A stretch of 46,800 nt of DNA from Micromonospora sp. BL4 (GTDB taxonomy: Bacteria; Actinomycetota; Actinomycetes; Mycobacteriales; Micromonosporaceae). Under the pieces are notes generated by a model. That model worked only from the letters and a program-made list of their open reading frames with translations. It had not been told where the DNA came from and did no database searches. Positions 1 to 8,178 of this stretch are shown piece by piece; the first letter of the stretch is position 1, and every line of letters begins with the position of its first letter. The DNA lies in the NCBI RefSeq assembly GCF_003667505.1, contig NZ_RCVJ01000169.1, positions 1 to 46,800 of the forward strand, given 5' to 3'. Position numbers and translations under genes: made by a program.

Positions 1-10
1 TGCCCACCCC

Positions 11-59
11 GCCGCCGTCCCCGTCGCTCGGTCACCAGCCGATCGGCGGGGACGGCGGC
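11..59. terminator. Perfect GC hairpin before the LuxR gene
   Basis: The 13-base arms at 11-23 and 47-59 are exact reverse complements around a 23-base loop. No U tract follows on either strand. It probably ends a gene lying to the left of the window. It stops only 15 bases before the ATG at 75, so it could also affect expression of the regulator. Confidence 0.55.
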
Positions 60-74
60 CGGGCCCGTCATGGC

Positions 75-2984
75 ATGCTCGACCCCGTGACCGTACGTGC
101 CGCCAGCTCCGTCCTCGTCGGCCGCCAGCGCGAGATCGCCGTGCTGCGGGCCGCGCTGGGTCGGGCCCGGGCCGGGGAGCCCAGCACCGTGCTGGTCGGT
201 GGTGAGGCGGGCGTCGGCAAGACCCGGCTGCTGGAGGAGTTCGCGGGCTGGGCCACCGACGGCGGCGCCCGGGTGCTGGTCGGCCAGTGCCTGGAGCTGG
301 GTGAGGCCGGCCTGCCGTTCGCCCCGTTCGCCGCGGCCCTGCGCGCGGTGCTGCGCGCCGACGGCGCCGAGGTCTTCGCCGGATACGAAGCGGAGTTCGC
401 GCGGCTCCTGCCGGAGCTGGGCCGGGTGTCCGCCGGGCTGGCCGCGCCGGCCGTGGCGCCGCTCACCGACGCGCCGCGCGGGTACCTGTTCGACCTGGTG
501 GCCGAGCTGTTCCAGCGGCTCGCCGACGCCCAACCCCTGGTGCTGGTGATCGAGGACCTGCACTGGGCCGACCGATCCACCCGGGACCTGATCGGCTTTC
601 TGGTCCGGGCCGCCCGGCCGGGCCGGCTGCTGCTGGTCAGCACCTACCGCACCGACGAGTTGCAGCGGGGGCACCCGCTGCGTCCGTTCCTGGCCGAGCT
701 GGACCGGGCCCGCGGCGTCGAGCGCGTCGAGCTGGGCCGGCTGGACCGTGACGGCACCGGCGCGATCCTCGCCGACCTCCTCGGCGCCGAGCCGGCTCCC
801 CGTGCCGTCGACGACATTCACGACCGCACCCAGGGCAACCCCTTCTTCGTTGAGGAGCTGGCCGTGGCCGGCGACCCGATCGGCTGTGCCGCGCTGCCCG
901 ACACCCTGCGCGACCTGCTGCTGGCCCGGGTGGACCGGCTGCCCGAGCCGTCCCAGCGGGTGCTGCGGATCGCAGCGGCCGGCGGCACCCGCTTCGCCCA
1001 CGACCTGATCGCCGAGGTGGCCGGGCTGCCCGAGGCCGAGCTGGAGGACGCGCTGCGCGCCGCCGTCACCGCTCAGCTCGTGGTGGTCGACCGGGACGGC
1101 GACTACGAGTTCCGGCATGCGCTGGTCCGCGAGGCCGTGCACGACGAGCTGCTGCCCGGTGAGCACGCCCGGCTGCACGCCCGGTTCGCCGCCGCGATCG
1201 AGGCCCGGCCGCACCTGGTCGCCGAGGGCCGGGCCCCGGCCGAGATCGCGCATCACTGGTACGCCGCGCACGATCACCCCCGGGCCCTGGTCACCGCACG
1301 GGCCGCCGCCTGCGCCGCCGCTGACCGGTACGCCTACGCCGAGCAGCGCCGGCTGCTGGAACGGGTGCTGGAGCTGTGGGAGCTGGTGCCCGACGCGGCC
1401 GACCGGCTCGGCATGGACCACCTGGCGCTGCTGGAGCAGACCCTGGAGGCCGCGGTCACGGCGGGTGACTTCAGTCGGGCGATCACCCTGACCCGCGCCG
1501 GGCTGGCCGAGGTGGACGTCGACGCCGCGCCGCTGCGTGCCGCCCGCCTGCTGAACCAGCGGGGTCGACTGCTGGCCCTGCTCGGCAAGAGCGACGGCAG
1601 CAGCGAGTTGGGTGAGGCGTACCGGCTGGCGGCGGGCGGTCCGGCCGGCGTGGAGCGGGTACGGCTGCTCGCCGACATCGCCGCGCACCTGGTCAAGATC
1701 GACCCGCAGCAGGCGGCCCGGGTGGCCGCCGAGGCCATCACGGACGCCGAGGCTCTCGACGAGTACGTGGCTCTGCTGCCCACGCGGATCGCCCTGCTCT
1801 GCCACGGTGAGCGGGACCTGGAGCAGGGGCTCGCGGAGCTGCGCCAGGCCGAGTCCGTCGCCCGCGCGGCCGGGGACGCGCCGGCCCTGGTGATCGCCAT
1901 GGTGTACCGCTCGGACGTGCTCTGCGAGCTGGGCCGTTACGCCGAGTCCGCGCAGGCGGCCGAGGCCGGCGTGGCCGAGGCGCGACGGGTCGGGATCAGC
2001 CGCTCCACCGGGGCGTACCTGCTGAGTAACCGGGCCGAGGCGCTGATCGCGCTGGGCCGGTGGGACGAGGCGGAGGAGGTGTGCGCGGAGGCCGCGCGGA
2101 TCGATCTGTCCGGCGTCACCGGGCTGCACTGGCTCCAACTGGGCGCCGGGCTGCGTCTGGCCCGTGCCCACCCCGGCGCCGACGAGCTGGTCGACCGGGC
2201 GCTGGCCTTCCTCGGCCGGCCGTATCTGTGGCCGAACCACCGGCTGCCCCTGCACGAGCTGGGGATCGAGTCGGCGCTGGCCGCCGACGACAAGGTCGAG
2301 GCGGTTCGGGCGGCCCGCGTCGCGCTGGCCGATCAGAGCCTGCCGCAGCTGCCCCGCGAGGGCTGGCCGGTGCTCAGCGCCGTCGCGCGTACCGCCGTGC
2401 GGGTGGGGGACCGGGAGCTGGCGACCGCCGTCGCGGCGCTCGCCGCCGACCTGCCGGCTCGGTACCCGGCCGCGCGGGCGCACGCCGCGCAGGTCGCCGC
2501 CCTGCTCGCGACCGGGGCCCGGGCGCTGCCGGCCTGGCGTGCGGCGGTGGACGCGTGGCGGGTCGACGGGCAGCCGTACCCGCTGGGCCGGGCGCTGCTG
2601 GCGCTCGCCGAGGCGGCCGCCGCGGGTGGAGAGCGGGACGAGGCGGCCGCGGCGGTCACCGAGGCCGCCGAGATCGCCCGCCGGCTGGGCGCGACGCCGC
2701 TGGGAGAGGCGGCCGCCACCCTGGCCCGCCGGGTGGGCCTGCGCGGGCCGGGCGCGGTCGGGCCCGGCACCGACCTGCTGACCTCGCGGGAACGGGAGGT
2801 GCTGCGGCTGGTCGCCGAGGGGCACAGCAACAGCCGGATCGCCGAGCAGCTGTTCATCTCGCCGAAGACCGCCAGCGTCCACGTGTCCCGGATCATCGCG
2901 AAGCTGGGCGTGACCAACCGGGGGGAGGCCGCCGCCCTGGCCCACCGCCTCGGCCTGCTCGCCGAACCGGCCGCACCCCGCTGA
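75..2984 (+). CDS. Large LuxR-family regulator with AAA/NACHT-like ATPase (LAL type)
   Basis: This is a 969-residue cytoplasmic transcription regulator of the LAL class (large ATP-binding LuxR, MalT-like). The N-terminus has a Walker A motif GGEAGVGKT at residues 42-50 and a Walker B LVLVIEDLHWAD near 154-165. A long alanine-rich middle looks like TPR-type helical repeats, the usual inducer or partner-binding part. The C-terminus (about 901-960) is a LuxR/GerE helix-turn-helix beginning LTSREREVL. The ATG at 75 is used; the in-frame GTG at 87 is an alternative, and neither has a strong Shine-Dalgarno sequence. It converges on the downstream glycosyltransferase with a 24-base gap. Such proteins are often pathway-specific activators, but no target is evident here, so the regulon is unknown. 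Confidence 0.93.
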   Translation: MLDPVTVRAASSVLVGRQREIAVLRAALGRARAGEPSTVLVGGEAGVGKTRLLEEFAGWATDGGARVLVGQCLELGEAGLPFAPFAAALRAVLRADGAEVFAGYEAEFARLLPELGRVSAGLAAPAVAPLTDAPRGYLFDLVAELFQRLADAQPLVLVIEDLHWADRSTRDLIGFLVRAARPGRLLLVSTYRTDELQRGHPLRPFLAELDRARGVERVELGRLDRDGTGAILADLLGAEPAPRAVDDIHDRTQGNPFFVEELAVAGDPIGCAALPDTLRDLLLARVDRLPEPSQRVLRIAAAGGTRFAHDLIAEVAGLPEAELEDALRAAVTAQLVVVDRDGDYEFRHALVREAVHDELLPGEHARLHARFAAAIEARPHLVAEGRAPAEIAHHWYAAHDHPRALVTARAAACAAADRYAYAEQRRLLERVLELWELVPDAADRLGMDHLALLEQTLEAAVTAGDFSRAITLTRAGLAEVDVDAAPLRAARLLNQRGRLLALLGKSDGSSELGEAYRLAAGGPAGVERVRLLADIAAHLVKIDPQQAARVAAEAITDAEALDEYVALLPTRIALLCHGERDLEQGLAELRQAESVARAAGDAPALVIAMVYRSDVLCELGRYAESAQAAEAGVAEARRVGISRSTGAYLLSNRAEALIALGRWDEAEEVCAEAARIDLSGVTGLHWLQLGAGLRLARAHPGADELVDRALAFLGRPYLWPNHRLPLHELGIESALAADDKVEAVRAARVALADQSLPQLPREGWPVLSAVARTAVRVGDRELATAVAALAADLPARYPAARAHAAQVAALLATGARALPAWRAAVDAWRVDGQPYPLGRALLALAEAAAAGGERDEAAAAVTEAAEIARRLGATPLGEAAATLARRVGLRGPGAVGPGTDLLTSREREVLRLVAEGHSNSRIAEQLFISPKTASVHVSRIIAKLGVTNRGEAAALAHRLGLLAEPAAPR

Positions 2985-3008
2985 CCAGCACCGGCGGTCG
3001 GCCCATCC

Positions 3009-4613
3009 TCAGGCGCGCGGCAGGTAGATCCGCCAGCCGTCGAGGGTGACCAGGTCCAGGCTGTCCGGGGCGGCGCGCAGCCGTTCGTCGAGCCGGGCCG
3101 CCAGCGGAGACCCGGTCGGCGCGACCCAGGCCGGCGCCGCCGCGCGCTCCACCTCCCGCCGGTACGGGGGATAGCGGTCGAAGCCGGGGCGCAACGTGTC
3201 GTCGACGACCGCGCAGACCACCTCCTCCGCGCTGGCGAAGGTGAGCCGGTTGCAGGTCCAGTAGCCTGCGCGAACGTGCCGTACCCCGAGCTGGCGCAGG
3301 GTGGTGACCAGGTCGGCGTGCCGGGCCTCCGCGGCCCGGGTCGCCGGGGCGGTCTGCGCCGACCGCCAGGTGGCGTGGACGGCGGTGCCCACCGTGGCGG
3401 CGAGCACCACCAGCGCGACCGGCCGGGCGAACGCCCACCGACCCGGACGCCGGACCACCGTCCACAGTGGCCACAGCAGCACCGGTAGGGAGACGAGCAG
3501 GCACGACAGGTAGCGGGAACTCTCCACGGGGGTGAGCCCGGCGGCGCTGCTCAGGGTGTACGCGCCGAGGGTGGCCACCGCGCCCAGCACCAGAGCGAGC
3601 CGCATCGCCGCCGCGACCCGCGGCGACGGACCGGCCTCCGCGGTGGCCGGCCGGCGCAGCACCCGCCAGGCGGTGCCGGCGGCGACGGCCAGCAGCACCG
3701 GCAGGGCGAGCGCCCACCACAGCTGCCAGGTGGCACACCGCCCCGGCGCGCAGAAGCCCATGCCCAGCGGCGGGCCGAGCAGCAGCCCGCCGTGCAGCCG
3801 CTCCACCCAGCCCGCGCTGGCGTCCGCCCCGCTGGCGCCGAGCACCGCGTGCAGCGGGTTCCGCCCGGTCACCAGGCTGTGCGCCAGCAGCGGAGCCGCC
3901 CCCAGCGCGGCGGCCGCCCCGAGCAGCACGCCAGCCGTCCCGCGAAGTTCCCCACGGCAGAACGCGAGCAGCACCGCGCCGGTGGCGAGGACGTACGGCA
4001 GCACGAGCGGGTCGACCCAGAGCATCAGGCCGGCCAGGAACCCCCACGCCGCCCAGCGCAGTCGCCGACCCGGCCGTCCGGTGGCCAGGTCGAGGGCGAG
4101 CAGGGCGAGCGCCACGCCGGCCGCGTTCATCTCGGGATAGCCGCCGCCGGCGATCAGCTGGTTCTTGACGATCCGGTCGGAGCCGAGGGCGAGCAGCGCC
4201 ACCACCAGCAGCCCGAACCAGCGGTCCCCGGTCAGCCGCAGGGTCAACCGCCAGGCCAGCAGCAGGAACAGCGCGTACAGCGCCAGCGTGGGCAGCCGCA
4301 GACCGAGCAGCGACGGCTCGCCGGCCAGGGCGAACACCGGCGCGGCCAGGTACGCCTCCAGCGTGCCCATGTACTGCTGGCCGTAGAACCAGACCGGGAA
4401 GCCGTCGCCCCGGGCGATGTGCAGCGCGGCCAACCCCATGGTGGCCTCGTCGCTGTTCGTCGGCGGCGTGGCGTGACCCAGCAGCCAGAGGCGGTAGCCC
4501 ACCCCGGCGAGCAGGGCCAGCCCGGTGAGCCAGCCGACCAGCCCGGCGCGCGAGCCGGGCCGCGGGCGCGGAGAGCCCGCGCCGCGAGGCTGCTCGCGTA
4601 CCCCGACGGTCAT
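3009..4613 (-). CDS. Multi-pass GT-C-fold glycosyltransferase (ArnT/PMT-like)
   Basis: This 534-residue integral membrane protein has about ten hydrophobic segments and a C-terminal soluble tail. After the first membrane segment comes an NSDEA motif (residues 53-57). An acidic pair in this first extracytoplasmic loop is the hallmark of GT-C enzymes that use polyprenyl-phosphate sugars (family 39 and relatives). The likely role is transfer of a sugar to a cell-envelope lipid, polymer or protein on the outer face of the membrane; the substrate cannot be told from sequence. The ATG start is followed by a basic, proline- and arginine-rich cytoplasmic N-terminus. It lies upstream of lipA in the same direction, with a hairpin between lipA and this gene, so it is probably transcribed separately. 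Confidence 0.8.
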   Translation of the reverse strand: MTVGVREQPRGAGSPRPRPGSRAGLVGWLTGLALLAGVGYRLWLLGHATPPTNSDEATMGLAALHIARGDGFPVWFYGQQYMGTLEAYLAAPVFALAGEPSLLGLRLPTLALYALFLLLAWRLTLRLTGDRWFGLLVVALLALGSDRIVKNQLIAGGGYPEMNAAGVALALLALDLATGRPGRRLRWAAWGFLAGLMLWVDPLVLPYVLATGAVLLAFCRGELRGTAGVLLGAAAALGAAPLLAHSLVTGRNPLHAVLGASGADASAGWVERLHGGLLLGPPLGMGFCAPGRCATWQLWWALALPVLLAVAAGTAWRVLRRPATAEAGPSPRVAAAMRLALVLGAVATLGAYTLSSAAGLTPVESSRYLSCLLVSLPVLLWPLWTVVRRPGRWAFARPVALVVLAATVGTAVHATWRSAQTAPATRAAEARHADLVTTLRQLGVRHVRAGYWTCNRLTFASAEEVVCAVVDDTLRPGFDRYPPYRREVERAAAPAWVAPTGSPLAARLDERLRAAPDSLDLVTLDGWRIYLPRA

Positions 4614-4634
4614 CGCACGATCATGGCACCCGGG

Positions 4635-4664
4635 CGCCGGCCTCCGGCGCGTTGGAGGCCGGCG
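4635..4664 (-). terminator. Terminator hairpin after lipA
   Basis: Arms of 11 bases (4635-4645 and 4654-4664) are exact reverse complements with an 8-base loop. On the minus strand the hairpin starts two bases after the lipA stop codon. There is no clear U tract, as is common for actinobacterial terminators. Confidence 0.7.
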
Positions 4665-4666
4665 GG

Positions 4667-5662
4667 TCAGCCGGCGGTGCTGACGGGGGCGCCGGCGCGG
4701 GCGTCGAGAGCCTGGCGGTAGAGCCGGCCGGCCCGGTACGACGAGCGCACCAGCGGCCCGCTCATCACCCCGGCGAAGCCGATCTCCTCGGCCTCCTCGC
4801 GCAGCTCCACGAACTCCTCCGGCTTGACCCAGCGGGTCACCGGGTGGTGCCGGGGCGAGGGACGCAGGTACTGGGTGATGGTGATCAGCTCGCAGCCGGC
4901 CTCGTGCAGGTCGCCCAGCGCCTGCGAGACCTCGGCCCGCTCCTCGCCCATGCCCAGGATCAGGTTGCTCTTGGTCACCAGGCCGTCGGCGCGGGCCTGC
5001 CGGATCACGTCGAGCGAGCGGTCGTAGCGGAACGCGGGGCGGATCCGCTTGAAGATGCGCGGCACCGTCTCCACGTTGTGCGCCAGCACCTCCGGGCGGG
5101 AGCCGAAGACCTCGGCCAGCTGCTCGGGGACGGCATTGAAGTCCGGGATCAGCAGCTCGACGCCGCAGCCCGGCTGGAGGGCGTGGATCTGCCGGACGGT
5201 CTCGGCGTACAGCCAGGCGCCGCCGTCGGGCAGGTCGTCACGGGCGACACCGGTGATGGTGGCGTAGCGCAGCCCCATCGAGACCACCGACTCGGCGACG
5301 CGGCGGGGCTCGTCGGCGTCGAACTCGGCCGGCTTGCCGGTGTCGATCTGACAGAAGTCGCAGCGCCGGGTGCACTGGTCGCCGCCGATCAGGAAGGTGG
5401 CCTCGCGGTCTTCCCAACACTCGTAGATGTTGGGGCAGCCGGCCTCCTGGCAGACGGTGTGCAGCCCCTCGCGCGAGACGAGCCCGCGCAGCTGGGTGTA
5501 CTCCGGGCCCATCTTGGCCTTGACCTTGATCCATGGCGGTTTGCGCTCGATCGGCGTCTCGGCGTTGCGCGCCTCGATCCGCAGCAGACGCCGCCCCTCG
5601 GGGGCGGCCGTTGCGGTGCGCGCTGCCTGGCCGGTCGTCGGCGCGGAGTGCTCGATCGTCAC
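4667..5662 (-). CDS. lipA: Lipoyl synthase
   Basis: Radical SAM enzyme that inserts two sulfur atoms into the octanoyl chain on the lipoyl domains of 2-oxoacid dehydrogenases and GcvH. With the GTG start at 5662 it is 331 residues (MTIEHSAP...), close to the usual 300-330. The auxiliary cluster cysteines are C71, C76 and C82 (CQEAGCPNIYEC), and the radical SAM triad is C97-x3-C101-x2-C104 (CTRRCDFC). The C-terminal RSSY motif, whose serine ligates the auxiliary cluster, is present (VRSSYRAG). A start 10 codons upstream at 5692 is open but gives an atypical N-terminus. Its partner lipB is nearby on the same strand, separated by the opposite-strand AspRS gene. Confidence 0.97.
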   Translation of the reverse strand: MTIEHSAPTTGQAARTATAAPEGRRLLRIEARNAETPIERKPPWIKVKAKMGPEYTQLRGLVSREGLHTVCQEAGCPNIYECWEDREATFLIGGDQCTRRCDFCQIDTGKPAEFDADEPRRVAESVVSMGLRYATITGVARDDLPDGGAWLYAETVRQIHALQPGCGVELLIPDFNAVPEQLAEVFGSRPEVLAHNVETVPRIFKRIRPAFRYDRSLDVIRQARADGLVTKSNLILGMGEERAEVSQALGDLHEAGCELITITQYLRPSPRHHPVTRWVKPEEFVELREEAEEIGFAGVMSGPLVRSSYRAGRLYRQALDARAGAPVSTAG

Positions 5663-5709
5663 GAAAACGAGCCTACGCCCGACGGCCACCATCTATGTGC
5701 GTCGGGCGA

Positions 5710-5741
5710 CCGGCGTCACGCCGTGGATGTTGTGACGCCGG
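5710..5741. promoter_or_regulatory. Inverted repeat between lipA and the T-box leader
   Basis: Perfect 10-base arms at 5710-5719 and 5732-5741 (core GGCGTCAC / GTGACGCC) flank a 12-base spacer. A third GGCGTCAC copy is at 5761-5768. The position between divergent lipA and the AspRS leader suits an operator. No known regulator is recognised. Confidence 0.4.
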
Positions 5742-5810
5742 ACACCGACTGGCCGAAATTGGCGTCACAGCCGCCGGGATCGGGTGTTACGGTCTCCGCC
5801 AACAGCGATG

Positions 5811-6078
5811 ACGGAGCCGAGTAGCGCCCGACCCGCCAGTGCAGAGAGCCGCCGGTGCTGAGAGGCGGTCTGGCCCCGGTGCGCGAAGACCCTCCCGAGC
5901 TGCGGGAAGAACGGTTGCGGTCACCCCGTGCCCAGTAGAGCCCGCCCGGCTGGCCCCGGTCATCAGGCGACGAACGAGGCCTCCGCTCCGGCGGGGGCGA
6001 AGGTGTGGTGGCACCGCGAGGTTCCCGCTCGCCCACACCTCCCTGGGGCTGATGCGACGCTTCGCCACCCCAGGGCGG
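5811..6078 (+). ncRNA. T-box riboswitch (Asp specifier) leader of AspRS
   Basis: This is a cis-acting leader RNA that should sense uncharged tRNA. Stem I contains the AGTA specifier-loop motif (5820-5823), paired arms 5824-5830/5877-5884 and 5835-5839/5870-5874, the AGAGAG bulge (5843-5848) and an apical stem 5849-5853/5864-5868 with a GGTGCTGAGA loop. On its 3' side GAA (5885-5887) is followed by GAC (5888-5890), the specifier position, which reads Asp. An AGTAG linker motif occurs at 5934-5938. The antiterminator is textbook: helix A1 6002-6008/6033-6039, seven-base bulge TGGCACC (6009-6015), helix A2 6016-6020/6028-6032. The C of TGGC would pair with discriminator G73, found in tRNA-Asp. 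A competing hairpin 6041-6048/6068-6075, extendable to 6038-6039/6077-6078, would invade A1. It lacks a U tract, so control may be at translation or by a U-less terminator. Confidence 0.92.
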
Positions 6079-6113
6079 CGACGGCGTGGCGATCGACCGA
6101 GGAGCAGCCCGCC

Positions 6114-7400
6114 ATGCAACGAACCCTGTCCCACCAACTGCCCACCAAGGTCGGCGCGACCGTGCGGATCGCCGGTTGGGTGCACCGCCGCCGACTGCTC
6201 AAGTCGGTGGCCTTCCTGATCGTGCGGGACGCCGCCGGCCTGGCCCAGGTCGTCGTCACCGACCCGGCCGCCCGCGCCGAGCTGGAGAAACTCACCGAGG
6301 AGACGGTCGTCGAGGTCACCGCGACGGTCACCGCGAACGACACCGCGCCCGCCGGGGTGGAGCTGACCAGACCGGCGGTACGTCCCCTCGGCCCGCCCGC
6401 CGTGCCGCCACCGTTCGACCTGTACCGGCCGGCGCTCACCGCGAGTCTGCCCACCCAGCTCGACCACGCGCCGACCGCGTTGCGGCACCCCACCCGATCC
6501 GCCGCGCTGCGGGTCTCGGCGGCGGCGGTGGCCGGGTTCCGTGCCGCGCTCGACGCCCGGGACTTCGTGGAGGTCCACACGCCGAAGGTGGTCAGCTCCT
6601 CCACGGAGAGCGGGGCGAACGTGTTCGCCCTGGACTGGTTCGGCCGGCCCGCGTACCTGGCCCAGTCGCCGCAGTTCTACAAGCAGCTGATGGTCGGTGT
6701 CTTCGAACGGGTCTACGAGGTGGGGCCGGTCTTCCGGGCCGAACCGCACGACACCGTCCGGCACCTCGCGCAGTACACCTCGCTCGACGTGGAGCTGGGC
6801 TTCGTCGCCGACCACCGCGACGTGATGGTCGTGCTGCGGGACACCCTGGCCGGGATGCTCGGCACGGTGGGCGAGCGGGCCGGAGGGGCGCTGGCCACGC
6901 TGGGCGTCGAGGTGCCGGCCGTGCCGGCCCAGATCCCGGAGGTGCACTTCACCGAGGCGCTGACGATCGCCGGCGCGCCGGCCGACGAGCCGGACCTCGC
7001 GCCCGCCCATGAGCGGGCGCTGGGGGAGTGGGCCCGGCGCGAGCACGGGTCGGACTTCCTCTTCGTCACCGGCTACCCGATGGCGAAGCGCCCGTTCTAC
7101 ACCCACCCGGACCCGGCCCGGCCGGCCTACTCCAACGGCTTCGACCTGCTCTTCCGGGGCCTGGAACTGGTCACCGGCGGGCAGCGGCTGCACCGGCACG
7201 CCGACTACCTGGCGGCGCTGGCGGCCCGGGGGGAGCCGGTCGAGCCGTACGCCGGCTACCTGGACGCGTTCCGGCACGGCATGCCACCGCACGGCGGTTT
7301 CGCCATCGGTCTGGAACGCTTCGTGGCCCGCCTGGTCGGCGCGGCCAACGTCCGGGAGGTCACCGCGTTCCCGCGCGACCTGCACCGCTTGACCCCGTGA
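6114..7400 (+). CDS. aspS: Aspartyl-tRNA synthetase, short archaeal-like type
   Basis: Class II synthetase of 428 residues that charges tRNA-Asp and possibly also tRNA-Asn. Order: N-terminal OB-fold anticodon domain (about 1-105), then the catalytic core with TPKVVSSSTESGANVF and QSPQFYKQ near 160-190, motif 2 FRAEPHDTVRHL near 205, and motif 3 GLERFVARL near 400. It lacks the GAD insertion and C-terminal extension of the usual 590-residue bacterial AspRS. The OB fold reads GWVH: His24 sits where discriminating archaeal enzymes have Trp, and the later Lys is replaced (region ELTRPAV), features linked to non-discriminating enzymes. The ATG at 6114 is chosen because GAGGAG (6099-6104) sits 9 bases upstream and the open frame further 5' is the T-box leader. 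A second, standard AspRS may exist elsewhere in the genome. Confidence 0.93.
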   Translation: MQRTLSHQLPTKVGATVRIAGWVHRRRLLKSVAFLIVRDAAGLAQVVVTDPAARAELEKLTEETVVEVTATVTANDTAPAGVELTRPAVRPLGPPAVPPPFDLYRPALTASLPTQLDHAPTALRHPTRSAALRVSAAAVAGFRAALDARDFVEVHTPKVVSSSTESGANVFALDWFGRPAYLAQSPQFYKQLMVGVFERVYEVGPVFRAEPHDTVRHLAQYTSLDVELGFVADHRDVMVVLRDTLAGMLGTVGERAGGALATLGVEVPAVPAQIPEVHFTEALTIAGAPADEPDLAPAHERALGEWARREHGSDFLFVTGYPMAKRPFYTHPDPARPAYSNGFDLLFRGLELVTGGQRLHRHADYLAALAARGEPVEPYAGYLDAFRHGMPPHGGFAIGLERFVARLVGAANVREVTAFPRDLHRLTP

Positions 7401-7405
7401 ACGGA

Positions 7406-7442
7406 CGCACGGGCCGGGGGCACCACGCCGCCGGCCCGTGCG
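7406..7442. terminator. Bidirectional terminator between aspS and lipB
   Basis: Exact 12-base arms (7406-7417 and 7431-7442) with a 13-base loop lie between the convergent stop codons of aspS and lipB. It can serve both strands. Confidence 0.75.
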
Positions 7443-7451
7443 CCGGGAGTG

Positions 7452-8093
7452 TCAGACCTCGACCAGGGTGGACAGTCGGCGCTCGACGACCGGGAGCACG
7501 TCGGCGACGGTGATCGGGCGGCCCAGCTCGGCGGTGAGTGAGGTGACGCCGGCGTCGCGGATGCCGCAGGGCACGATCCGGTCGAAGTACGTCAGGTCGC
7601 AGTCGCAGTTGATCGAGAAGCCGTGCAGGGTGACGCCCCGAGCGACCCGGATGCCGATGGCGGCGACCTTGCGGGCCGGCCCCCGGTCGTCCTCGGGCAC
7701 CCAGACCCCGCTGCGCCCCTCGATCCGGCCGGCGGCCAGCCCGAACTCGGCGCACACGTCGATCAGCAGCTCCTCGGTGCGGCGCACGTACGCGACCACG
7801 TCCACCGGGTCGGGCAGTCGCAGGATGGGGTAGCCGACGAGCTGCCCCGGCCCGTGCCAGGTGATCTTGCCGCCGCGGTCCACGTCGACGACCGGGGTGC
7901 CGTCCACCGGCCGGTCCCACGGCTCGGTGCGCTTGCCCGCGGTGTAGACGCTCGGGTGCTCCAGCAGCAGGACGGTGTCGCCGCGCTCGCCGGCCACCAC
8001 CGACTCGTGCAGGCGCCGCTGCTCGTCCCAGGCGGCCTGGTAGTCGAGCAGGCCGGCGCGGACGGCCGTCAGGCCGGAGGTCGTCGTCGTCAC
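7452..8093 (-). CDS. lipB: Octanoyl-[ACP]:protein octanoyltransferase
   Basis: Transfers octanoate from acyl carrier protein to the lysine of lipoyl domains, giving the substrate for LipA. At 213 residues it has the family length. The substrate-binding signature RGGKITWHGPGQ spans 73-84. The catalytic Cys176 (VPCGIRDAGVTSL) and Lys142 (RKVAAIGIR) form the expected dyad. Its ATG start is followed by a Thr-rich leader. The gene shares its strand with lipA, but the convergent aspS lies between them, so the two lip genes probably have separate promoters. Confidence 0.96.
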   Translation of the reverse strand: MTTTTSGLTAVRAGLLDYQAAWDEQRRLHESVVAGERGDTVLLLEHPSVYTAGKRTEPWDRPVDGTPVVDVDRGGKITWHGPGQLVGYPILRLPDPVDVVAYVRRTEELLIDVCAEFGLAAGRIEGRSGVWVPEDDRGPARKVAAIGIRVARGVTLHGFSINCDCDLTYFDRIVPCGIRDAGVTSLTAELGRPITVADVLPVVERRLSTLVEV

Positions 8094-8128
8094 GCCTTTC
8101 AGCCTAGTCCCGTGACCGGCAATGATCG

Positions 8129-8148
8129 CTGGTGAGCCGCCTCACCAG
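8129..8148 (-). terminator. Hairpin after the beta-propeller gene
   Basis: Perfect 8-base arms (CTGGTGAG / CTCACCAG) around a 4-base loop, about 30 bases past the stop of the minus-strand gene ending at 8179. Likely terminator; no U tract. Confidence 0.45.
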
Positions 8149-8178
8149 GGTGTCGCCGGCCCCGGCCGCCACCCACCG

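Noticed and set aside
6041..6075. Classical intrinsic terminator in the T-box leader
   Set aside because: The stem is strong but is followed by CGGCGACGG rather than a U tract, so transcription termination is not assured; it is treated as part of the leader switch.
5928..6113. N-terminal extension of AspRS from the open frame starting at 5928
   Set aside because: This stretch is T-box RNA structure, and the ATG at 6114 has the good ribosome-binding site.
4667..8093. lipB-lipA operon
   Set aside because: The convergent aspS gene and terminators at 4635-4664 and 7406-7442 separate them, so they are not one transcript.
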